In this document: in pieces, positions 55,831-64,000 of the stretch
Layout: the number at the start of each line of letters is the position of its first letter
Position numbering within the stretch: position 1 is the first letter of the stretch
Assembly: GCA_905221605.1 (NCBI GenBank)
Contig: CAJNDS010002797.1
Span: forward strand, 203,501-267,500
Reading direction: 5' to 3'
DNA: 64,000 nt
Source: Symbiodinium natans
Lineage: Eukaryota > Sar > Dinophyceae > Suessiales > Symbiodiniaceae
Made by a program: the position numbers and the translations under genes
Notes under the pieces: model-generated
Told to the model about the DNA's origin: nothing
The model's database searches: none
What the model saw: only the letters and a program-made list of their open reading frames with translations

Positions 55831-58565
55831 ACAGGAGCCGGCTACGACCTCTCCGTCACCACCTTTTCCCCCGACGGCCGAGTCTTCCAGGTGCCGCGCC
55901 ATGTCATGTTCTCCTCTCATAGCTTTGATTTTGCAACTTTTCACCTCCTTCATCTCCTTCCAGGTGGAGTATGCCGGAAAGGCTGTTGAGAACAGCGGGA
56001 CCACACTAGCTATTTGCTGCAAGGACAGGGAGACGACGTCAGCGTGCTATGGGAAAAAGCCACTGTTCTGGACGGTTCTGTTGCAGGATGGTGTGGTGTT
56101 CGCCGCAGAAAAGTTTCTGTCCTTGAGCTTAGCATTGTCTGGCAGCAACCGGTCGCTGGAACACTTTGGCAAGTGCGCTGAAAGCTCAAAGTCTTCTGCG
56201 GGTACTGTAGGCTCTCCAAGATGCTGGTGCCGGGCACGGCCAAGCGGATATTTCCGGCTTCAAGCTCAGAGCACCTGTTCCGATGGTGAGATCGCAAAGA
56301 TAGCTGGTTAGAATTCTGGCTCCTGAGATTCCAATCCCTGATACTCCTCCCTGCGCAGGTTCACCGACGTGCGGGGATGTCCATTGCTGGCATGGTAGCA
56401 GACGCCCGGCAGATCGTAAGCCAAAGCCCTGGCGTGGCTCGAGCAAGCCTTGTACATCCTGACTACCGTTTGACACTTGCGGAGGTCGGGCACGATCGGA
56501 AGCGACGCCGCCTCCTGAAAAATGGGGGGCCCGCAAGACAGTTTCAAAGTGCCGGTATACTTTGGCCCGCTCTAAGGCAGTATCAAAATGCGTGGGGAGC
56601 CTAGTGCGAGCAGCGCATCTACACGTGGCCTCCAGGGGTTAAACAGGTTTAGCCCTGCCCATAGCTGCTGCTTCGGAGGTACTGCGAGGAAGTTCCACCA
56701 GAGCTCTTGGCTGAGCGAGCGGTCCTCAGAAGTGGCATAGACAAGCTTTGCGCTTCTGTTGCTCGGCGCTTACGGCCCGTAGCTTTGGAGGGGCTTTCGT
56801 CGTCTGCGGGCATGCCCGAGTTAGCGTGGGGAGAACTTCAATGTTAAGTCCGCCATGAATTCCGAGGTTTGGGCCTCTTCATGCACGCATACACCTTGTC
56901 TGCTGCCCAGAGAGGCTTTTGCCCCCCCAATGGGAGTGTTCCAAGGCAGCAAAGATGACCACCAAGGTATTGGTCCGTACGTCCCTTCGGCTGTGCAGTT
57001 CTTCTCGGCTGTGTGGATGAGGCCCCCTGGCCAGCATCTGCTGGCGGCAAGCGAATGTAAGCTATAGGAAACATGCGTAAGCTACTGGCAGCGCTTGGCC
57101 TGGGGAAAAGGAGTCCAAGAAGCCGGACTTGTTCTGCATTGAGCCCAATGGCATGGTCTACAAGTGACCCCAACGTTTGGGAAGGGATCGTTCCGGGCCG
57201 GATGGGATCTGAGATCGGCGTCCTTTGCGTTCCGGGAAGTCCAGGTACACGGCCACGGCAGAGGGCAAGGGTGCCTCCTGTCATGACTTGATACGGCCCC
57301 GGTGAGCTTGATGTTTCTCGACCCGGAATTCGAGTAGGCTAGAGGTACAGTAAACTCCAAAAAGTTGGAACATCCCTATACCCATACCCTCAAAGGTATA
57401 ATATGAAAGTGAATCCCAGCTGCAATCATCCTTAGACCATGTTCCAACTTTCTGGAGTTCTCTGTGAGGTTGTGATGCACAAGTATGAGGAAGTGTTGGC
57501 TTGGATTCGTTACACTGTCCCTAAAACCCTCAGACCCTAAAACCCGAGAACCCTAAGACCCCAAAATCGAAAACACCTGAAAACCCTGAAGCCTTGAAAC
57601 CCTGAAACCCTAAAACCCAAAACCCTCATCTGCACTTCGCACGCGCCACGCAGTGTGATGCCAGGCAAGCAGGCAGCCAAGACCGAGATCGAGAAGGTCT
57701 TGGCGCCCCAGCCCCAGCGCTGGTCCAACAGAACAGCTGTTAGCAAAAAAGGAGATTAAAATGATTAAAACCAGAGTACTGAGAATCAGCATAATTTTCA
57801 AAGTCATCATAATAATCATCATAATAATAACCATCATAGCTACAAGCAAATACACAGGTATCATAATAATCATCATAGTGCTAGAAGTAATGATCAGAAT
57901 ACTAGAAGGTAATCATCATTTTCATCAATCAGGTACTGCCACAAGCCCTTTCCATTGCCGTCCTGTGCAGAAGCAGTCCCTCCGCTTTTCTTAAGCGGCA
58001 GTGTTATGTATCAGTACTGAAGTTCAAGGTTTGTTGGAACCTGTGACCTGGAACCCAGCACATTCGATTCGTGTTGCTATGTCCGGCAAGGTGCTAGGTG
58101 CCAATTTGGTTCACAATGCCTGTGCGCTGGCAGGAACAACCCAGAACTCACCTGCGAGCAGGCCCTTGTCCATGCCATGCGCTCATTCGTCAGTCCGCCG
58201 TCGCGCATCAATCAAGTGTCAAGAAGCATCAACACAGGAACACTTCGTCAGAGTTGCGGCTTCGAAAGCACCTTGCACTGCCATCCGCAGCTGCGTTCGA
58301 TGGCCTAGGTTGCAAAGATCATTCACAAGGCACGATGGGATCATGATGAAGTGTCTTTGACATCCCCCACGCCACCCATGCCCGTGACTCAACCGGGGCC
58401 CGATTCAGGATCCCTCACAGAATCTCAGAATCAGGACTTGTGGCGGACCTTTTTTTGCAGGTGCATGATGAAAAGGACAAGGATTTCGAGCTTGAGATCT
58501 CTTGGATCTCTCCAGCATCCAACTACCAGGCAGGGACTGGCTCGGAGCATGAGGTGACTTCATAG
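55831..58565 (+). CDS. PSMA3: proteasome subunit alpha type-3 (alpha-7), multi-exon
   Basis: Structural alpha subunit of the 20S proteasome. Exons read by matching family sequence: 55831-55890 (GTGxYDLS...SPDGRVFQ; start codon upstream unresolved), 55964-56023 (VEYAGKAVENSGTTLAICCK), from 56087 (DGVVFAAEK; end unclear), 56211-56256 (LSKMLVPGTAKRIFP), 56359-56415 (VHRRAGMSIAGMVADARQI), 56679-56721 (YCEEVPPELLAERA), one around 56760-56810 (RSFGGAFVVCG), about 57111-57163 (KKPDLFCIEPNGMVYK), from 57245, 58134-58173 (NNPELTCEQALVH), 58309-58329 (VAKIIHK, only 21 nt), 58461-58565 (VHDEKDKDFELEISW to TAG). Donors are GT (55891, 56416, 57164), GC (56257, 58174, 58330) and apparently GA (56024). A few middle exons remain unresolved. 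An alternative last exon may lie near 58629. Confidence 0.9.
57505..57630 (+). repeat. degenerate telomere-like repeats in a PSMA3 intron
   Basis: Many CCCTAAAA, CCCTGAAA and CCCGAGAA variants of CCCTAAA. Followed at 57770-57920 by an imperfect ATC/ATA microsatellite. Confidence 0.75.
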
Positions 58566-58628
58566 GTGAGCCTTGATTTCCTGCTATTTTGCTCGGGATC
58601 TGCATGCCTGCTGCCTTGGTCAGTTGAA

Positions 58629-58781
58629 GTGGCATTTGAGGAGTTCCTAGCCCGTGAACGAGCAAAAAAGGCAGCCAGGACACCGAGACCAACATCAAAG
58701 ACAGTTCACAGTATCGGAACAAAGGGCATTGGTATCCTTGCCATCGACATGTATCAGGAATCCAGGAGTCAGTTGTTTTGA
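58629..58781 (+). CDS. candidate exon (helical, Lys/Arg-rich)
   Basis: After GGTCAG the frame EVAFEEFLARERAKKAAR runs to TGA at 58779-58781. It resembles the acidic-basic helical tails of PSMA3 proteins and may be an alternative C-terminal exon, but the splice phase with the preceding exon does not fit simply. Confidence 0.3.
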   Translation: MAFEEFLARERAKKAARTPRPTSKTVHSIGTKGIGILAIDMYQESRSQLF

Positions 58782-59014
58782 CAGACAGATCTCACGATAA
58801 AACCCAGCAACCGGGAGGCAGCAACGCAAGAAAAGCACGGGGTGGACACCCTAAAACGTAGTAATTCCGCGCATCAGCAGGAACGAATGACCAAGGAACT
58901 GAAGCAAGACAAAAGGGATATCTGCCCGAACAGTCTTCATAGTTCTGAAGGCACGCTGTGTCCAGGCTGCAAATCATGGGGAGGAAGCCGCGACACCTCT
59001 ACCCCAAGAAGACT

Positions 59015-59435
59015 GAACCCTAAACCCTAAACCCTAAACCCTAAACCCTAAACCCTAAACCCTAAACCCTAAACCCTAAACCCTAAACCCTAAACCCTAA
59101 ACCCTAAACCCTAAACCCTAAACCCTAAACCCTAAACCTAACCCTAAACCCTAAACCCTAAACCCTAAACCCTAAACCCTAAACCCTAAACCCTAAACCC
59201 TAAACCCTAAACCCTAAACCCTAAACCCTAAACCCTAAACCCTAAACCCTAAACCCTAAACCCTAAACCCTAAACCCTAATACCCTAAACCCTAAACCCT
59301 AAACCCTAAACCCTAAACCCTAAACCCTAAACCCTAAACCCTAAACCCTAAACCCTAAACCCTAAACCCTAAACCCTAAACCCTAACCCTAAACCCTAAA
59401 CCCTAACCCTGAACCCTGAACCCTAAACCCTAAAC
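59015..59435 (+). repeat. interstitial telomere repeat array (CCCTAAA)n
   Basis: About 60 units of CCCTAAA, nearly perfect, with a few variants (AACCTAACCC near 59137, CCCTAATACCC near 59276, CCCTGAA at the right end). Plant/dinoflagellate-type TTTAGGG repeat in C-rich orientation, with ordinary sequence on both sides. Confidence 0.97.
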
Positions 59436-59439
59436 TTCT

Positions 59440-62080
59440 GTTTGCCTTTCTTTGCCAGTTCACTGCAGTGCCAGCAGAGCAGCGGAAGGCAGCAGAGGCT
59501 GAGGCGGGCTGTGCCATCTCGCAACCACACCCGACACGTTTGTCTTCGGTTTGGGATGCGTCCGAGACACCGCTGATTTTCGAGAAGGCAGCTTGTGAAG
59601 AGTTGCAAGCATGTTTTTTTCGACGGGGCTTGTTTGTCTTCGTGTTCGCTTGGTAGAGAGAGGTCTGGAGGTTTCGCCGTTCAGTGGTCATTGCGAAGTT
59701 TCAGAACCTGGACTCAGGGATTCTCCATGTGCCAGTCGGAACAGCGCAGTTCCTGCTTGTAGTGTGGAGGCCAAGCGGATCCTCGAGGCAGAGCAGGAGG
59801 ACACGGCTCGATGTGTTCAGGGACCGTGAGAGTACAACCCAAAAAAACCCCTGAAACAAACACCAGGAGCTCATACAAGCTTATGCGAGCTCATACAAGG
59901 TCATGCAAACTCCGTCATCCCTGCGGCCAGTACTGCCTAGGGCGAGGCTGCCATCTGATCTCAGATTCTCACCAGCGGGCCCAGAAACCATGCCCACCAC
60001 GCCTTCCCAACATTCCACGCCCCTTTACCCGATTCCAGTAGGCTGACTTTGCAGTTTCAGGGTGGGGGCTCATGGTGGACTTGCTTGAACACCCCCGCAG
60101 TCACTGCAGGAAGACTGAGCCCGGGAAGGGCCCTGCCGGCCCCAAGAACCCCTGAAAGCCCAAGATGGGCCTCGCGCGCCTTCACAGAGCTCCAGAAGAG
60201 GCCATCTGGGGCGCGGCCCAATCAGGGTCGCTCAAGATGGGCAAAACGGGAAGCTGCAACAGCCCAAGGTGTCATCTACCGATTCATATGCCCCATGGCT
60301 TTTGCTTGCTTTGATGACCCGTTTAGCAAGACCAGCCCTGGCTGGCATGAGCCTGGTTATCATCGGGCATTCTTATTGTAGGCTCTACGATCTTGTTGTA
60401 GCTGATTTTGTTGCAGCTTCCACCCGAGTAGCACAGCTGAGTATCGTAACACAGGGCTGTGATGCAGATGGAACAGGCCGAAAACGGAAAGCCGTGTGTC
60501 GCCGCTCAGAGGGCCGAAGGAGAGAGAACGTGCGGTTTTAGGTAGATATGGCAGAGAGGAGAACATTGTTCAGAGTGAGAGAACAACCGTTGCACAAGTA
60601 TGCAAAACACTCCATCATCCTAGAAGGTTTCGGGTGTTGAGGCGAGAGCGCCCGGCCCTAAACCTGTTGCTGCACTGTTTGCATGTTCCTGTTGTGGGTT
60701 CTGGCCGAAGACTTGGAGTTTTGCTCTTGACCGGTGCTGTTATTGCTCAACCAGACGCTGCGAAACTGTGGTGTCACCTACAGATTCTTGGATGCATCCC
60801 TTGGCAAGTGGTCGCAAAATGTCAGTGCGCGTTCAGTGGCATGTGCTTCCCTTCCAGGCCAGAAGTCGCGTGTGTAGCTGAGGCACCCTGTACAACGAGA
60901 CCATGTCAATCAGCACAGCCTCTTGCCATGAAATCATGGCTCTCAAGAGCTGCAGCTCCCATGAGCGGATGATGTTCGCAGAGCTGCAGAGCTGCCTGTG
61001 CAAACATGGTGAACGTCCTGCAAAGCGGAGGTCAAGCTGTTGGTACTACTTGGTCTTCACGTCACCTGCAGAGGCCGGTTTAGATCAAGCAGAAAACAGG
61101 CCTTGAAAGCTCGCAACTTCTTGGAGCTTGGAAGACATGAGATTTTCTCAGGACAATGGACCGTCTCTCGGTGGCAGCTGATGTGACAGAGGGCCATACC
61201 AGGATGAGTTCTGACATGCGCAGATGCGGAGGAAGAGCTTCTCAGCTGTTGTAGCATTAGGCTGGCACGTACGTCACAGCGGACGATATCGCGATGGCCA
61301 ATGCAGCAGATTTGAAAGCTGAGTCGGCCAGCGCCCCATTTTTTTATTCCACTCAGATGCCCGGGATGTGCAGTGCAAAGATGTCTCAAGCAGCCTTTTC
61401 AGCTTTGCTACGAGCCCATGGCAGCCACCACCCTGCGGGTAGATGGGTTCCTTACTCTTGGGAAGCGGAAGCTCGCAACGTAAGGGGGTGGGCGGGGGGG
61501 GGGGGGGGGGGGGGGGTCGAGAACGGTCCCTCGAGTTGGCTTCCCACCCTGGCCGGGGCTGGATCTTGGGGAATATGTTGTTGCGGCTTCTGGAACAAGT
61601 TTAGCAACCTTGCTGCATCTGCACAACCAGCATGAAAATGGACCTTCTGATGCTCTTGTCGCTGGGTCGGGTTGTCAGCAGGGCCTGGTTGGGTCACTCC
61701 TCCCTGTCGTCTCCACTGTCGTCTGTCTCAGACGGGTCGCACCTACTACTGCTTCAAGGGGTGTTTGAGGGGAGAAGTGCGCCATCAAGTGCGTGATGCT
61801 GTCAGCACCGCTATCAGGTGTCCGTTTGGCCCCGCCATGACATCAATGTGTTTTTGTTTTGCTGGGGGACTTCGTGGAATCCCTTCATCCCAAGCCCTGA
61901 GCTCCCCTTGAGGCGTGTGCGATACGGAGCTCTCTAGACATCGATGATGCTTGGACGTGAAATGGCAAGCTTAGGGCTTGCGTGTCCTGTTATTGTTATG
62001 TCTCCATCTTTGTGTTTATTTTATGCCCGAGCTCGTGGATTCCTGACCATGCTCATCTCTTGCTATTCTCTTGCTCATTC
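59440..62080. other. no resolved gene; poly-G tract at 61494-61516
   Basis: A candidate exon follows TTTGCCAG at about 59459 (VPAEQRKAAEAEAG), directly behind the telomere array. The rest has short open frames only. 61494-61516 is an almost pure G run. Confidence 0.4.
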
Positions 62081-62086
62081 ACCTAG

Positions 62087-62555
62087 GATCGGGCAAAAGC
62101 ACGCCAACAGTTGGAGGATGCTGCTGCCGGCAACATTCTGTTGGAGATTCTGACGGAATCGCGGCAGAAAGCTCGGAATGGGTAGACTTAGTCGGCCCGG
62201 GGGTCGTTCTTTAGTCTTACACGCGCCTCGAAGCCTCTCTGACAAGCCTCAGGAAGCAACAACCAACTCCGAGATGGTCAACCTTCTCGCTGAAAGGCTG
62301 CCTGGAAAACTCATCGCCATCGCCACCCCTCTTGCTGCTTGCTTCAGGGGTGTGTCTTCCATGGTGTACTTTTTTTGTCAACGCGCTTGATTCTGCTACT
62401 AAGAGCAGATCAAATTTGAACTGCAGCAATTCTCAGCTGTTGCCGAGATCATGTTCTTCCTCATCTTCTTTGTCTACACGCTTATATGTTGCTGGACGGC
62501 GTGCCCATTCTGCAAGTGCTGCCGCTGCTGCCGCAAGACACGGGGGGGATGCTGA
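62087..62555 (+). CDS. exons of a membrane protein with Cys-rich C-terminus (partial)
   Basis: After a pyrimidine-rich tract and TAG, 62087-62180 codes DRAKARQQLEDAAAGNILLE and on to SRQKARN. A second candidate exon near 62257-62346 codes SEMVNLLAERLPGKLIAIAT. 62405-62555 codes IKFELQQFSAVAEI, a hydrophobic membrane segment (MFFLIFFVYTLICCW) and a Cys-rich tail (CPFCKCCRCCRKT) before TGA. The Cys cluster next to the membrane suggests palmitoylation. No family recognised; exon linkage is inference from order and strand. Confidence 0.4.
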
Positions 62556-63077
62556 CAAAGCATACATGACTGTTCGTTTCTGCATAGGTTATATAGCTTG
62601 CAGAGCACAGTGGCCATGCTCCGCGGGCATTTGTCCGTAGTACTCCGTAGGGCAGAGCAGGCAATAGTGCAACCAAAAACTTGTAGCACGTTCAAGAACT
62701 CTAAAAGGCTCTGGCGTGAGTGATCTTGATAGTAGGAGTACGACAAGAGCCTGCACACGCAGAAGTCCCTGGCAGGAAGCGCGCTGTTCCCTTTGTCGTG
62801 AAGCTGCTCTTTTTGATCGTGACTCTCAGCCTGATTTTTCGTGCTTTTGGTGCTGGAGACGTCTGTTCTGCTGAAGAACCCGGAGTCGGTGGAGAGCACC
62901 TTAGACCACCCTAAAGCTGAGCTAAGAGATGACCTCCATATGAAAAGTTTTGAAAGACTCATCTCCTCAAGTACTACCCTATATACCCTACACTTGAAAC
63001 CCTAAGCCCTAAACCCCAAGTGGAAAGTCCCAAAGAGAGACTCTTATAGAAGCTCTCTCCCTCTCTCTCTCTCTGAG

Positions 63078-63660
63078 GGTGGGCGGCTTCGTCCTGGCCC
63101 TGGTCATCCTGTCCAGCCTGTCCACGCGAGGCTACTCCAGGGCCGCTCGGAGATGGTGGGGGGGGGGATCTTATTGAGAGATCTCTCTTTGTTCGCAGCT
63201 TTTTTCCTCCATTTGTTTAAAGTAGGCAGTCCCTGACATGGGTTTCTTATGCAGTGACTCTGAGCGCACATGGCAGCAGAGCGGTGCCAAATGAGGGGAT
63301 GCCTTTGTGTTGTACACGTTGCTTAGGCGGTGGAGGGCTTCGATGTGACGAACTGCGCTGCGGCACGAATGGCTGCTCTTGCCGAAATTTTCAGAGGGCG
63401 CAGGGGCTGTTGAATCATGGTCGTCGCATATGGAATGGTGAGAAACACCACGTGCTTCAGCCGAGGTCAACTCCACATTCCAGGGCCAGACGAGTCCGTA
63501 CTTCCTCGGCCTGATCCCGGTGCTGAACATCTTCGACTCGCTGGAAGGCCCGGGCGAGTCGCAGGAGGCACTCTTCCACGTTCTGCCACGTCGCAGCAGC
63601 TGGAATTACCGTCATGAGGCAACCTGGCGGACGGCTCGCAGTTCATCAACGACCTCCGAG
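63078..63660 (+). CDS. exons of a second possible membrane protein (partial)
   Basis: After a long CT-rich tract ending in GAG, 63078-63152 codes a membrane segment (GGFVLALVILSSLS then RGYSRAARR) with donor GT. Further candidate exons: about 63400-63437 (GAGAVESWSSHME), about 63464-63590 (EVNSTFQGQTSPYFLGLIPV, NIFDSLEGPGESQEALFH) and about 63620-63700 (NLADGSQFINDLRGILLDTQ). Looks like one intron-rich gene continuing toward the right edge. Family not recognised. Confidence 0.35.
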
Positions 63661-63699
63661 GCATTTTGTTGGATACCCAGGCCAGGATACATGCAGCGT

Positions 63700-64000
63700 T
63701 AATGCCTCCGACACTTGGGTCACCACGAGCGTTTTGCTGCCCTTGAAGGGGACTTGTGTGTCAACGCCTTGGCAAGGACATCACCGATTCTGTCACCGTT
63801 GCCACTGCAGCTTGGCCATGGCAATTCCCACCCGGCCATCCAACTGACACTTCATGAGCTGGCTGTGTAGATGTCAGACTTCCTCACAGATGCAGGTGTT
63901 ATTTCATTTTTGACTAGACACCAGAAGCCGAGGTGTAGAAGTGGTAGAACTCTTGGCTCACTCCATCTCCCCCCCTGGAGGCCACATTGGACATGCTCAG
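63700..64000. other. no resolved gene at right edge
   Basis: Possibly intron and further exons of the preceding gene; nothing recognisable. Confidence 0.3.

Noticed and set aside
59015-59435. Chromosome end
   Set aside because: Ordinary sequence continues for kilobases on both sides.
1-64000. tRNA, rRNA, 5S or spliced-leader RNA genes
   Set aside because: None recognised by eye; a covariance-model scan would be needed to exclude small RNA genes.

Overview
The window looks like nuclear DNA from a dinoflagellate, probably of the Symbiodiniaceae/Suessiales type. Direct evidence: a 22-nt relict of the dinoflagellate spliced leader (6931-6952), TTTAGGG-type telomere repeats, a diverged mitochondrial cox1 insert, and host genes whose introns use GC (and apparently GA) as well as GT donors. 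The rest is GC-rich, intron-rich and full of retroelements and decayed repeats.

Layout. 1-6979 (minus strand): 5' part of a DIRS-like tyrosine-recombinase retrotransposon. In transcription order it carries relict spliced leader, short coiled-coil ORF, tyrosine recombinase, Gag-like CCCH protein, an in-frame TGA, then a polyprotein with a C5-methyltransferase-like domain, a 2-oxoglutarate/Fe(II) dioxygenase-like domain and a reverse transcriptase that runs off the left edge. 7100-8397: nuclear copy of mitochondrial cox1 with deletion and frameshifts. 10.0-28.2 kb: a mosaic of dispersed and tandem repeats containing an almost intact APE-type LINE (about 13.85-19.86 kb, minus), two or three kinase-like ORFs, a 2127-bp tandem duplication, and about 45 copies of a tiny hairpin motif with covarying stems. 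28.8-32.8 kb: duplicated noncoding blocks and G/C-run low-complexity DNA. 33.4 kb: triplet microsatellite. 35350-39195: an intact intronless gene for a 1281-residue secreted repeat protein. 43-48.4 kb: interrupted exons of a UvrD/TRANK1-like SF1 helicase and a long open exon behind it. 54.8-55.5 kb: ribosomal protein eL13. 55.8-58.6 kb: multi-exon proteasome alpha-3 (PSMA3) gene. 59.0-59.4 kb: about 420 bp of interstitial telomere repeat. 62-63.7 kb: exons of one or two membrane proteins.

How the parts relate. The retroelement polyprotein joins a DNA-methylating domain and a predicted base-oxidising domain to its RT, notable in a lineage whose DNA is rich in 5-methylcytosine and 5-hydroxymethyluracil. 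The spliced leader at the element's 5' end implies that its mRNA was trans-spliced before reverse transcription. eL13 and PSMA3 are ordinary host genes on the same strand, about 0.4 kb apart.

All translations were read by eye; domain names rest on motif recognition, not on searches. Several starts are uncertain because exons are unresolved or the open frame lacks an early ATG.
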